Shown: positions 1 through 8,139, counted from the stretch's first letter. The stretch: 17,110 nucleotides of DNA from an uncultured Prevotella sp. (GCA_934229335.1 CAKQDQ010000042.1:1-17110); one strand, 5' to 3'. Made by a program: numbers and translations. The notes: generated by a model from the letters alone, not told the origin.

Positions 1-8
1 TGAAATAT

Positions 9-258
9 AAAGTATTAATGAAAGATTAATGTTAGATTAATGGCGATTAATGTTGAAAAATAAAAATAGCATTAGTTTAATGCAACGTATATATCTTTTC
101 AATGCTTCGACATTGTTGATGTTAACATTAATCACCATTAATCTAACGTTAATCAGACATTACTCTTTTGTTGCATGATTTACAGTCCAGCAAGGGTTGC
201 AAGGCTAAAGTATTAACGAGAGATTAATGTCAGATTAATGGCGATTAATGTAGAAAAA
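9..258. repeat. Three helically phased ATTAATG arrays (two direct, one inverted)
   Basis: Copy 1 (9-60) and copy 3 (207-258) match at 48 of 52 positions. Copy 2 (about 118-167) is the same unit inverted. Each unit has four ATTAATG-like heptamers: starts at 14, 25, 36 and 46 in copy 1, and at 212, 223, 234 and 244 in copy 3. The inverted copy has CATTAAT-like heptamers at 126, 136, 147 and 158. Spacing is 10-11 bp throughout, about one helical turn. Copy 2 can pair with either copy 1 or copy 3. The stretch 1-306 contains no supported gene, and I see no convincing TAnnTTTG promoter for the gene at 307. Operator array, bent DNA or a genome-wide intergenic repeat are all possible. Confidence 0.8.
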
Positions 259-306
259 GGAAAAGGAACGAAGCGAAATTTACGTATAAAACAAATATAA
301 GAAACA

Positions 307-2628
307 ATGAAATATAAAGCAAAACAAATGTTATTGGTGTTTACCGCCACGGTAATGCCATTGATGTGCACCGCCTGGTCGGGCAACCCCATAATAACAG
401 ACGCATACTCCGCTGACCCATCAGCACACGTATTCAGCGACACACTGTGGGTATATCCCAGCCATGACAAGGACGATGCCGCTGCGTTTTCAATGGAAGA
501 CTATCACGCCTACTACACAACCGACATGACACGGTGGCATGATGCTGGCGTGATATTCTCGCCATTCAAGCAGACAACGTGGGCGAAGAGCGCGGCATGG
601 GCACCCGACTGCGTGGAGCGTAACGGTAAATACTACCTCTATTACCCTACGGATAAACGACATATCGGTGTGGCTGTGGGCGACAGTCCTAAGGGACCGT
701 TCCATGACCCGTTAGGACATCCGCTGCTGTCAATAGATAGTCCAGGAGTGGTCTGTGACAGAGACTTCATCGATCCTGCCGTGTTCATAGACGATGATGG
801 GCAGGCTTATCTCTTCGTGGGGCAGAACACGGTGTGCTGTGTGAAACTGAACGACGACATGGTGTCGTATGATGGCAAGGTGCATATTATCGAAGGAGTA
901 AAAGATTTCTTTGAAGCCGTGTGGGTACATAAGCGTAATGGCATATACTATATGTCGTATTCTGATGGTCCTTTCCGTGGACACGAACCTCGAATAGCCT
1001 ATTGCACCGCCCCATCACCAATGGGACCGTATACCTATCAGGGTGTGATACTCGACCCTGTGAACAGTGGTACCAACCACCACTCTATAGTAACGTATCG
1101 TGGGCAGGACTACCTGTTCTATCATACTGCCGACATCTCACGTCGATTGGCCCCCGATTACCATTGCGGAGTGCGACGTTCGGTGTGCGTTGACTCACTG
1201 TTCTATAATCAGGATGGCACCATTCAAAAGGTGAAGCCAACGCTTGACACGCTTCGCCTTGACCTGAAAGACATAACACCACAGCGTAAGGCTGCCCTGA
1301 TAGCAGGTGCGGTGAGGAGCGTGAGCATACCTAAGGGCACACGAACGCTACGCATTGGTGCCACGCGCAGGGAGTTACAAACGCAGATAGACAGTTGTTC
1401 CATGCAAGGAGGCGGCACGGTGGTGGTGCCACGGGGAACATATTACATGGACGGACCATTGGAGTTGAAGAGCAATGTGCGCCTACACCTAAAGGATGGA
1501 GCCACGCTGAGGTTCTCACCTAATGCTGACGACTACCTGCCCGCGGTGCTGTCACGCTGGGAAGGCACAGAACTGTATAACCGTTCTTCAATGATTCATG
1601 CCCATGGTCAGCAGAATATAGCCGTCACAGGCGAGGGAACTGCAACGATAGATGCTAACGGCGGCGAGATGGCACGATGGGGAATGCCTGGCGGAGACCC
1701 TAACTTTGTGGAGAATACGCATGGCACGCATGGTGTGACACCAGAGAAAGCGGATGTGGACAGACTGCGACAGATGGGCGATGACCTTACGCCTGTAACA
1801 GAAAGGGTGTTTGGCGAGGGCACGAAGTTGCGCCCCTGTGCCATTGAGTTCAACTCTTGTAGTAAGGTGTTGGTGGATGGCGTGACGCTGAAGAACAGTC
1901 CTTTCTGGTGTATTCACCCCTTGTATAGCGAGGATGTAACGGTGCGTAACGTTATCATCGACTCCCACTTCCCTAACAATGACGGCTGCGACCCAGAGTC
2001 AAGTCGTAGGGTGCTGATAGAGAATTGCACCTTTCGTACTGGTGATGACGCTGTGGCGATAAAGGCAGGGCGTGACGCTGACGGCAGAAGAGTGGCGCGA
2101 CCGTCGGAGGATATAGTGATACGCAACTGCAAATTCTACAGTAAGTGCAACGGACTGTGTATCGGTTCGGAGATGTCGGGCGGCGTAAAGGGAGTGTATA
2201 TGACCAACATAGAGATAGGAGATGTGAAGAACGCCCTGCTGTTTAAGTCGAACCTCGACCGCGGAGGGTATATAGAAGACGTGTTTGTTGACTCTGTTAA
2301 CATTGGCGATGTGGCTGGAGCGGTGCTACGTTTCGAGACAAACTACTTCGGTTATCGTGGTGGTAACTTCCCGGCAAGATACTCTTGCTTCAGCATTAAC
2401 AATGTCTCAGCACGCTCATCAGCAGCGTATGCTATCTATTACGACGGCAACGAAGCGGAGCCTATACGTGATATTAAGGTGCGAAACTTTAATGTAGCCA
2501 AGGCTCCTCACCCTTATTACCTATTCCATACCAAGCGTTGCACATTCCAAAACTGTTCTGTCGGTGGCGAACAACTGCTCGGAACGCTACTGGAAAGCAA
2601 GGAGAGACAGCAGTGTGATGTGTGGTAG
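307..2628 (+). CDS. Secreted two-domain glycoside hydrolase, GH43 fused to GH28 (pectin degradation)
   Basis: A 773-residue secreted enzyme with two glycoside hydrolase modules. A signal peptide (about 1-23) is followed by a five-bladed propeller GH43 domain (about 25-310). Its likely catalytic acids are D37 in ADPS (base), D156 in FIDPAVF (pKa modulator) and E203 in FFEAVW (acid). A GH28 right-handed beta-helix (about 350-765) follows, with the acidic signatures NNDG (D559) and GDDA (D580/D581), then CIGSEMSGG and LLFKSNLDRGG. GH43 enzymes commonly remove arabinose, xylose or galactose; GH28 enzymes cleave galacturonic-acid linkages. Together they suggest trimming of side chains and backbone of a pectic glycan, probably in the periplasm or at the surface. 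In the GH28 part, the usual GHG histidine is replaced (CNG, 614-616). The gene converges on a GH105 gene, which supports the pectin assignment. The exact substrate cannot be read from the sequence. Confidence 0.9.
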   Translation: MKYKAKQMLLVFTATVMPLMCTAWSGNPIITDAYSADPSAHVFSDTLWVYPSHDKDDAAAFSMEDYHAYYTTDMTRWHDAGVIFSPFKQTTWAKSAAWAPDCVERNGKYYLYYPTDKRHIGVAVGDSPKGPFHDPLGHPLLSIDSPGVVCDRDFIDPAVFIDDDGQAYLFVGQNTVCCVKLNDDMVSYDGKVHIIEGVKDFFEAVWVHKRNGIYYMSYSDGPFRGHEPRIAYCTAPSPMGPYTYQGVILDPVNSGTNHHSIVTYRGQDYLFYHTADISRRLAPDYHCGVRRSVCVDSLFYNQDGTIQKVKPTLDTLRLDLKDITPQRKAALIAGAVRSVSIPKGTRTLRIGATRRELQTQIDSCSMQGGGTVVVPRGTYYMDGPLELKSNVRLHLKDGATLRFSPNADDYLPAVLSRWEGTELYNRSSMIHAHGQQNIAVTGEGTATIDANGGEMARWGMPGGDPNFVENTHGTHGVTPEKADVDRLRQMGDDLTPVTERVFGEGTKLRPCAIEFNSCSKVLVDGVTLKNSPFWCIHPLYSEDVTVRNVIIDSHFPNNDGCDPESSRRVLIENCTFRTGDDAVAIKAGRDADGRRVARPSEDIVIRNCKFYSKCNGLCIGSEMSGGVKGVYMTNIEIGDVKNALLFKSNLDRGGYIEDVFVDSVNIGDVAGAVLRFETNYFGYRGGNFPARYSCFSINNVSARSSAAYAIYYDGNEAEPIRDIKVRNFNVAKAPHPYYLFHTKRCTFQNCSVGGEQLLGTLLESKERQQCDVW

Positions 2629-2705
2629 AGAGGGCGCATGTTGGTGGGTTCAGGTTGGAGGGGATTAGGTTTTGGGGTAGGATGTTTTAGGTGTTGATAA
2701 ATAAA

Positions 2706-2759
2706 CAACGGTGGCTTGACAGAGGAATGAGATTCATTCCTGTTGTCAAGCCACCGTTG
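2706..2759. terminator. Long hairpin between convergent CAZyme genes
   Basis: 2706-2721 pairs perfectly with 2744-2759 (16 bp). After a small internal loop, 2723-2730 pairs with 2734-2741 (8 bp) around a 3-nt loop. On the minus strand the hairpin is followed by a T-rich run (TTTATTTATC), as expected of an intrinsic terminator for the GH105 gene. On the plus strand there is no good T tract, so termination of the GH43-GH28 gene here is less certain. Confidence 0.75.
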
Positions 2760-2778
2760 ATGTGGTGTGATGTGTATG

Positions 2779-5094
2779 TTAATATTCTACCTTCAGAGGA
2801 TTCTTGAGGTTGTCAGAGTAAAGTTTCACGGTCTCCTGCCATATCTTCATGGTCGGAACATCATACTTGCTCCATGCCGAACCCGCGTAATATACGAACG
2901 GAGCACCTGCGGTGTATGTCGTGATACCAGCCACATGACCGATGCCTCCTGCCTTCTCTTCAGCGAGAGGGAGGTACTTAAGAGCCTTCATCTTGTTGGG
3001 ATAGAGGCAGGCAATGAACAGTTGTCCGTTCTGACCTTGCGGTGTATCGAGAGCGTCAGAGTAGGCAATGTAGCCATCTTTCTTATCTATCACGTAAGCG
3101 TTAGGCTGACTCTTGTGTACCACAATGCCGCTTGCCACCTGTGTTCCGTCAGCAATGCCGTCGTAAGAAACCTCTACTCGTGCAAGGTGTGAACCCTTGT
3201 CCTGAGAGAAAAGACGTGTTTCCTTAATGCCATTCTGCTCATACATCTGCAGGCGAACAGTGAAACGCAGCGGTCCGTTGTCCACAATCTCCGCCTTCTC
3301 GTAAACGTCGGGCATCACGAGGTTGCCGTCTTTCATCACCGCGGGGGCACCAGCACCGAGCGTATTGCCTACGGTATAGGCGTCCATTCCCTGTCCGCGG
3401 TCACGGTGGTAGGTGTAAACGTCGCGGTGAATCTGTGCCCATTCTGCGCCACGACCAGCCTTTCGGAGTGTGTTGTTAACGCCATAACTGGTCAGTTCGT
3501 TGTGGTACAGCACGTCTTGTATAGGATATGTCACGTTCTTTGCAAAGGTATCGAAGCCGCTAACGCCCTTGTTGTGCATCTTAGGACCATACATTCGCCA
3601 CGCACTCTTGTCGTTCTCCCATGTCAAGTCGTCCTCACGGTCAGGGTAGATATGCCCGTTACAGTCAAGGCGTGCAGCCTTTGGCTCACCACATTTGATA
3701 GTGAACGTAGTAGTAGAGTGGGGAGCTACAAATGCTTGTACGAGCACTTTGCCGTCGCTTGTCAACTGATAAGGACGCTCAACATTGTCACCATCGAGCA
3801 CAACAAACTGTCTGCCGCCGCATATTCCGAGTGTGGTGAAGACCTTGTTAGCGTCAAGTTCCACTACGTCAGAGCGGTTATTGTCGGTGGAGTTGGTCAC
3901 CTTCACCGTCATACTCTTATCGCCTGTTACGTGAGGAGCACCAGGAAGGAAGTACTGCGAAGCCGTACCGTCGAGGTAACGTACCCTTTCGCAAGCGGCA
4001 AGAAGCCATGCGCCAGTGCCGAAGGGAGCCTGACTATGAGCGTCAACAATCTTGTTAGGGTCAGGTTTCTCACCTATTGGCTGCACGAAACCAATGCTGC
4101 CGTCAGGTTGCAGAGCCTTGTCAGTAAGGTATTTCCATGCCTTTTCTATCACAGGAGCATACGTGGCCTTGTCCAAATAACCATGATTTACACCCCAAAG
4201 CATACCGTAACAGAAAAAAGCAGTGCCCGATGTCTCAGGACCTGGGGCGTCACCCTCGCAGAGCATAGAGCGGCTCCAGTAGCCATCAGGACGCTGACAG
4301 CGTGCTACACCTTCGGCAAGTTGCTTGAAACGCTGCACAAAGATGTCACGATTCTTATAGTCTCGTGGCATATCCGCAAGCACTTTAGCCAGTCCTGCCA
4401 GCACCCAGCCATCGCCACGAGCCCAGAAACTCTTGCCGCCATCGCACGAAGTCTTCACCTTTGGCCATATATATTTACCGTCACGGTAATACAGTTGTTC
4501 GTCTTTATCCCACATAAGGCTGTCGCTCCAGAGGAAGTTCTCGTAGAGTTTGTCAAGATATTTCACCTCGCCCGTTAGCAGATACATCTTCGTCATCACT
4601 GGCATTACCATGTAAAGGGCGTCAGACCACCACCAGAACTTGTTGTCCTGCATACTACATTCGTGTGACATCACTTCGATGGCGCGTGCCACTTTATAGT
4701 CGGCAGGCACGAGATTGTGCATATCTATGTACGTTTGGAAGCACGTTTGCCAGTCACCGAAGAGCACGAAGTCATTGCCTTCGCCATACGTTTTGTACTT
4801 CCAGCGACTCTTATCATTAGACGTTGCGCCCATCCAGCGATTGTGTCGGCACCATTGGTCGCTGTAATCGTAGTAGCGAGCGATACCAGTCAGGCGATAA
4901 ACCTCCATGTTTCCCGTGTAATAAGCGGCGTTATCCCAGAACGCACGCTGCTTAGGACTGTTGTGAGACTGCCAATAATCATTTACCTTCACAATCTTCT
5001 GCAATACCTGCGACGATGACTCTGCCTCAGCAGAGGAACGTAATGGGCATAGCGCAAGGAAGGTAATGAAAGCTAAAAATATATTCTTCATCAT
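2779..5094 (-). CDS. Secreted GH105 unsaturated glycuronyl hydrolase fused to a DUF4861 domain
   Basis: From the ATG at 5092-5094 the product is 771 residues. The reading frame stays open upstream, but that extension overlaps the -7 box at 5129-5136, so the ATG next to the signal peptide (MMKNIFLAFITFLAL...) is preferred. Residues about 27-375 form an (alpha/alpha)6 barrel of the GH105 (YteR-like) type: WWWSDAL carries the likely catalytic Asp158, and WARGDGW (224-230) and TSGTAFF are typical. These enzymes release the 4,5-unsaturated uronic acid that pectate or rhamnogalacturonan lyases leave at the non-reducing end. Residues about 390-765 resemble the beta-rich DUF4861 family (WRMYGPK, VLYHNELTSYG and GRGAEW regions), whose role I cannot state. 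Targeting is periplasmic or to the outer membrane. The gene converges on the GH43-GH28 gene. Confidence 0.88.
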   Translation of the reverse strand: MMKNIFLAFITFLALCPLRSSAEAESSSQVLQKIVKVNDYWQSHNSPKQRAFWDNAAYYTGNMEVYRLTGIARYYDYSDQWCRHNRWMGATSNDKSRWKYKTYGEGNDFVLFGDWQTCFQTYIDMHNLVPADYKVARAIEVMSHECSMQDNKFWWWSDALYMVMPVMTKMYLLTGEVKYLDKLYENFLWSDSLMWDKDEQLYYRDGKYIWPKVKTSCDGGKSFWARGDGWVLAGLAKVLADMPRDYKNRDIFVQRFKQLAEGVARCQRPDGYWSRSMLCEGDAPGPETSGTAFFCYGMLWGVNHGYLDKATYAPVIEKAWKYLTDKALQPDGSIGFVQPIGEKPDPNKIVDAHSQAPFGTGAWLLAACERVRYLDGTASQYFLPGAPHVTGDKSMTVKVTNSTDNNRSDVVELDANKVFTTLGICGGRQFVVLDGDNVERPYQLTSDGKVLVQAFVAPHSTTTFTIKCGEPKAARLDCNGHIYPDREDDLTWENDKSAWRMYGPKMHNKGVSGFDTFAKNVTYPIQDVLYHNELTSYGVNNTLRKAGRGAEWAQIHRDVYTYHRDRGQGMDAYTVGNTLGAGAPAVMKDGNLVMPDVYEKAEIVDNGPLRFTVRLQMYEQNGIKETRLFSQDKGSHLARVEVSYDGIADGTQVASGIVVHKSQPNAYVIDKKDGYIAYSDALDTPQGQNGQLFIACLYPNKMKALKYLPLAEEKAGGIGHVAGITTYTAGAPFVYYAGSAWSKYDVPTMKIWQETVKLYSDNLKNPLKVEY

Positions 5095-5128
5095 TATAAT
5101 TGAAAGTATTTGGTATAGTTTGTAAATG

Positions 5129-5136
5129 CAAAGATA
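5129..5136 (-). promoter_or_regulatory. -7 box for the GH105-DUF4861 gene
   Basis: The minus strand reads TATCTTTG, an exact TAnnTTTG match, about 35 nt before the chosen ATG. No clear TTTG -33 box is seen 19-21 nt upstream, so the promoter may need an activator, as is common for glycan-utilisation genes. Confidence 0.6.
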
Positions 5137-5176
5137 TAGAAAAAATGCGTCATTGTGTACATAATGTGAAATTAAA

Positions 5177-5208
5177 TTTGTGCGTAACACATTAAATTTG
5201 TAATTTTG
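5177..5208 (+). promoter_or_regulatory. Bacteroidota-type promoter for the Nudix-DUF4421 pair
   Basis: TTTG at 5177-5180 and TAATTTTG at 5201-5208 are separated by exactly 20 nt, fitting the Bacteroidota primary sigma consensus. Transcription should start near 5214, about 65 nt before the ATG at 5280. An 11-bp direct repeat, ATTAAATTTGT (5171-5181 and 5191-5201), overlaps both promoter elements. Confidence 0.7.
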
Positions 5209-5279
5209 CAACAATAAAGTCATATATCGTTTATTACGTTTAATGCGTGATAAACACTTATATTAAAAAACAAAATATT

Positions 5280-5843
5280 ATGAATATAGAGGAGAAGAAG
5301 GAGCAGTTAACTCCCAAAGAAAGACAACTTGTAGAAGAAGATAAACGTGAAGAGTTGTTCCCCGAAGTAGATGAAGCGGGCAATGTAATAGGCAGTATGA
5401 CTCGTGAAGAGGCGCATTGCGGTGAGAAACGCTTGCACCCCGTAGTACACCTTCATGTGTTTAACAGCAAGGGCGAGCTGTATTTGCAGCACCGTGCCGA
5501 CTGGAAAGAGGTGCAACCAGATAAATGGGATACCGCGACAGGAGGGCATTTGGACTATGGCGAGACTGTGGACGCAGCGTTAGCACGTGAAGTTTACGAG
5601 GAAATAGGGCTGAAAGCAGGAGAGTATGAGCCAAAGTTCCTGAAGAAATACGTGTATGAGAATGCGATAGAGCGTGAGCTTGTGTATGTGTTCACAACCG
5701 TATATGATGGTGAACTCCTGCCTTCTGCCACAGAAACACAAGGTGGTAGGTTCTGGACTATGGACGAAATACGCGACAATCTTGGCATAGGCGTCTTTAC
5801 ACCGATGTTTGAGAAGGAGGTGAAGAGACTGGAATTTATTTGA
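5280..5843 (+). CDS. Nudix hydrolase, IPP-isomerase-like/YfcD-like subgroup
   Basis: A cytoplasmic protein of 187 residues from the ATG at 5280; an in-frame GTG at 5247 would add 11 residues with no sign of conservation. Residues 89-111 fit the Nudix box Gx5Ex7REUxEExGU perfectly: G89, E95, then REVYEEIGL (103-111). The segment before it (FPEVDEAGNVIGSMTREEAH ... HPVVHLHVFN) is typical of the branch related to isopentenyl-diphosphate isomerase and YfcD. Nudix enzymes hydrolyse nucleoside diphosphates linked to another moiety using Mg2+; the substrate here cannot be inferred. The stop codon overlaps the start of the next gene (TGATG), so the two are probably co-transcribed and translationally coupled. 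Confidence 0.93.
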   Translation: MNIEEKKEQLTPKERQLVEEDKREELFPEVDEAGNVIGSMTREEAHCGEKRLHPVVHLHVFNSKGELYLQHRADWKEVQPDKWDTATGGHLDYGETVDAALAREVYEEIGLKAGEYEPKFLKKYVYENAIERELVYVFTTVYDGELLPSATETQGGRFWTMDEIRDNLGIGVFTPMFEKEVKRLEFI

Positions 5844-7063
5844 TGATAGTGATAGACAGTAGAGTGAGAATATTGCGAAAGGCGTTTTTGTGCACTGTGT
5901 TAGCCTCTTCTGTGGCGACTTCTTATGCCATGACGCAGACGGATTCTGTTGCGGAAAGCAAGCGTAAGCCGACGCTAAAACAATATGTTACCATCGCAGA
6001 CAGTTTGCGCTTACGTGTCAGACACGCCGCCGATAATGGCTATATGCTGCAATGGGCGGACTCAATAGTGCGTGGAAAGCGACTCGGAGTGGGAGCGGAC
6101 ACAGCAAGAGTAAGGCGAAGACATGAGAAGTTAGCAAAGGTAGACGGCAGCCTTCTCAAGGTAGACAGACTGTTAGCACGTAGGTATGGCAAGATAACGT
6201 ATGACACTCTCTACATGACCAGGCCGCAATACCGTTGGACAGTCAAGGTTATGGCAAACTTTTCTGGTGCCACAGTCACTACGAGAACACGTGGGAGCGA
6301 CGACGTGTTACATGAAGCCAGAGTGATGTCCGACTTCAGAGGCACGCTGAGTCTTGGTGCGACGTATCGCGGTTTAGGCTTGTCCATAGCGGTAAACCCA
6401 ACAAAATGGGTGGGAAAGAATAAGGATTATGAGTTTAATCTTAACTCATACAGCAACAAATACGGCTTCGACGTAATCTATTTCGCATCTAATACCTATA
6501 AAGGTAGGCTGTTAGTGGGCGATAAACGTGTTGATATTGACAAGGGATTGGTAAGTCAAAAGGGGTTGAACGTTAACTTCTACTACGCCTTTTTGGGCAA
6601 ACGCTTCTCCTTCCCAGCAGCTTTTAGCCAGAGTTATGTGCAGAAGAAGAGTGCCGGAAGCGTAATGATAGGAGCCAGTTTTGACGGTTCTTTCACAGAC
6701 ATCAATGCCGATGAGGAGGCTGGTATCAAGGCTACCAAGATAAAGATGTTAGGCTTTGCCATCGGTGCAGGCTACGGATACAACTACGTAGCAGGCAAAC
6801 ACTGGCTGTTTCATCTATCTGCTTTGCCAACATTCCATACGTATATACACGCCAATACAACAGTTGACGGTGACAAAAAAACACTAAGATACAAGTTCCC
6901 CAGCATTATATTGACAGGGCGTGGGGCAGTGGTTTATAGTTGGAAGAATAAGTTTGCCAGTGCTACAGCGGTGTATAACTTCTCCGTATCGGGTGATGAG
7001 GCGCGCCTACAACTGCTAAGAGAGAAGTTTAGAGTGCGCTGCAGCTATGGTTTCCGCTTCTGA
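5843..7063 (+). CDS. DUF4421 family predicted outer-membrane protein
   Basis: A 406-residue protein whose ATG shares one base with the preceding stop codon. An N-terminal signal sequence (LRKAFLCTVLASSVATSYA) is followed by a basic, helical segment (about 30-120) and then an amphipathic strand-rich region ending in aromatic Phe (GFRF), as in outer-membrane beta-barrels. The central part (YRGLGLSIAVNPTKW, NKYGFDVIYF, FSFPAAFSQSYVQKKSAGS) matches my recollection of the Bacteroidota-restricted DUF4421 family. Molecular function is unknown. Coupling to a Nudix hydrolase gene is the main contextual clue and may be fortuitous. Downstream lies a strong bidirectional terminator. Confidence 0.8.
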   Translation: MIVIDSRVRILRKAFLCTVLASSVATSYAMTQTDSVAESKRKPTLKQYVTIADSLRLRVRHAADNGYMLQWADSIVRGKRLGVGADTARVRRRHEKLAKVDGSLLKVDRLLARRYGKITYDTLYMTRPQYRWTVKVMANFSGATVTTRTRGSDDVLHEARVMSDFRGTLSLGATYRGLGLSIAVNPTKWVGKNKDYEFNLNSYSNKYGFDVIYFASNTYKGRLLVGDKRVDIDKGLVSQKGLNVNFYYAFLGKRFSFPAAFSQSYVQKKSAGSVMIGASFDGSFTDINADEEAGIKATKIKMLGFAIGAGYGYNYVAGKHWLFHLSALPTFHTYIHANTTVDGDKKTLRYKFPSIILTGRGAVVYSWKNKFASATAVYNFSVSGDEARLQLLREKFRVRCSYGFRF

Positions 7064-7122
7064 ATGGCATGACGGAAAAATATCAGTAGCGTGTAATACC
7101 AATCATGATGGCAGAATAAAAG

Positions 7123-7164
7123 AAGAGCGTCTTTGCATTAATCATAGTGCAAAGACGCTCTTTT
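7123..7164. terminator. Bidirectional intrinsic terminator
   Basis: A perfect 15-bp stem (7123-7137 with 7148-7162) has a 10-nt loop. It is followed by TTTT on the plus strand and by a T-rich TCTTTTATT on the minus strand. It lies between the converging DUF4421 gene and the minus-strand gene at 7189-8049 and should serve both. Confidence 0.9.
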
Positions 7165-7188
7165 ACGTATCTATATGTTGTCTGAAAA

Positions 7189-8049
7189 TTACAATATTCT
7201 GCCGTTAAAGCGGAAGCTCAGCGTAGGATAAACGGTAATCTTAGATATAGTCTTGATTATGCCACCATCGCCATCGATGTTGCTATCCTTGTCAATCTTC
7301 TTGTCCTGAACATAGATAGTTGGCGTTCCCCAGAACTGAGCACCAAGATCCCACGCGAAAGAAAAACGGTGATTATTGCTTATAGCACGTCCAGAACCGA
7401 TGCCAATGTATGGCTTAAAGCCGTTAACCTTTAAGAAACCACGTGCCTGTCTGCCGTTAGGCTCGATGAGATAGTCGCCCACCTCAACGCCAAACTTTTC
7501 AAGATTGAACAGTTCTGCCAATTCAGGATTAGCATCGACAGCATGGTTATAGTTAGTGATAGCTTGCAACTCGTTCTCGCAGTTAGTAGTCCATGCGTCG
7601 ATAAGCTGTGACTTTCCTGCATAGAAACCTACGGTAAGACGCCATGGCGACGTCTTTGTTGGGTAGATATCAAAGAGCAACTTGAAGTTTGTCATATTGA
7701 TTTTAGCAGCCATCGTCAGTGAGCTTGGTGGGTTAACCTCATTGATGTGCTCACCAATTCCCATCTGGTTATACAGTTGTATGAACTGGTTAGCGTTGGC
7801 AACATCACTGCTGTTAATATTCATGTCAACTTCAATGTCGTTCGCTTCAATCTTGGGCATAATGCTAACGCCCGCTCTTGCCTGAACGTAAGGGGTGATA
7901 GTGGTGGCAACATGGAAGCCGATACCGTCGGTACCAATACTTGCACCCGCTCCGATGTGGTTGAATAGCTGTTTGTCGTCAGTGTCAATCTGCGCAGAAG
8001 CACTAACAGTAGCCGTCATCATACATAATGCAATAAATAGCTTTTTCAT
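7189..8049 (-). CDS. Exported beta-barrel-like protein, unknown function
   Basis: A 286-residue protein starting with a clear Sec signal peptide, MKKLFIALCMMTATVSASAQ, probably cleaved after SAQ. The rest alternates glycine/aromatic-rich strands (GAGASIGTDGIGFHVATTI, KPYIGIGSGRAI, FSFAWDLGAQFWG) and ends TLSFRFNGRIL, a pattern of small outer-membrane barrels. No catalytic motif is visible and I do not recognise a named family. It is last in a run of four minus-strand genes but has a 90-nt gap upstream. That gap holds a hairpin and a 16-bp palindrome (TAAAAATTAATTTTTA, 8055-8070) just before the start, so it may have its own control. Confidence 0.75.
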   Translation of the reverse strand: MKKLFIALCMMTATVSASAQIDTDDKQLFNHIGAGASIGTDGIGFHVATTITPYVQARAGVSIMPKIEANDIEVDMNINSSDVANANQFIQLYNQMGIGEHINEVNPPSSLTMAAKINMTNFKLLFDIYPTKTSPWRLTVGFYAGKSQLIDAWTTNCENELQAITNYNHAVDANPELAELFNLEKFGVEVGDYLIEPNGRQARGFLKVNGFKPYIGIGSGRAISNNHRFSFAWDLGAQFWGTPTIYVQDKKIDKDSNIDGDGGIIKTISKITVYPTLSFRFNGRIL

Positions 8050-8097
8050 AAAGGTAAAAATTAATTTTTAATTAAGTAAAACATAAACAAGGAGTAA

Positions 8098-8119
8098 ATG
8101 GCGATACACTTATCGCCAT
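8098..8119 (-). terminator. Short hairpin after the hexapeptide-protein gene
   Basis: A 9-bp perfect stem (8098-8106 with 8111-8119) with a 4-nt loop lies 20 nt after the stop of the gamma-carbonic-anhydrase-like gene. The downstream minus strand is only modestly T-rich (TTTACTCC), so this may be a weak terminator, an RNA-stabilising element or a 5' UTR structure of the next gene. Confidence 0.4.
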
Positions 8120-8139
8120 ATCCATATCTTTTCTCTTCT

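Noticed and set aside
9..258. CRISPR array
   Set aside because: The units are AT-rich, 10-11 bp apart, lack unique spacers, and one group is inverted; no cas gene is present.
308..319. 12-bp identity between the window start (1-12) and the beginning of the GH43-GH28 coding sequence
   Set aside because: TGAAATATAAAG is short and AT-rich, and the identity does not extend to the neighbouring bases inside the window. It could be part of a larger repeat cut by the window edge, but this cannot be judged here.
3406..4578. Long open frame of 390 codons on the plus strand
   Set aside because: It lies antisense within the GH105-DUF4861 gene, whose protein has clear family motifs. The plus-strand translation shows no recognisable domain.
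5095..5223. N-terminal extension of the GH105 protein by 43 residues
   Set aside because: It would precede the signal peptide and covers the -7 promoter box. The ATG at 5094 is followed directly by a good signal sequence.
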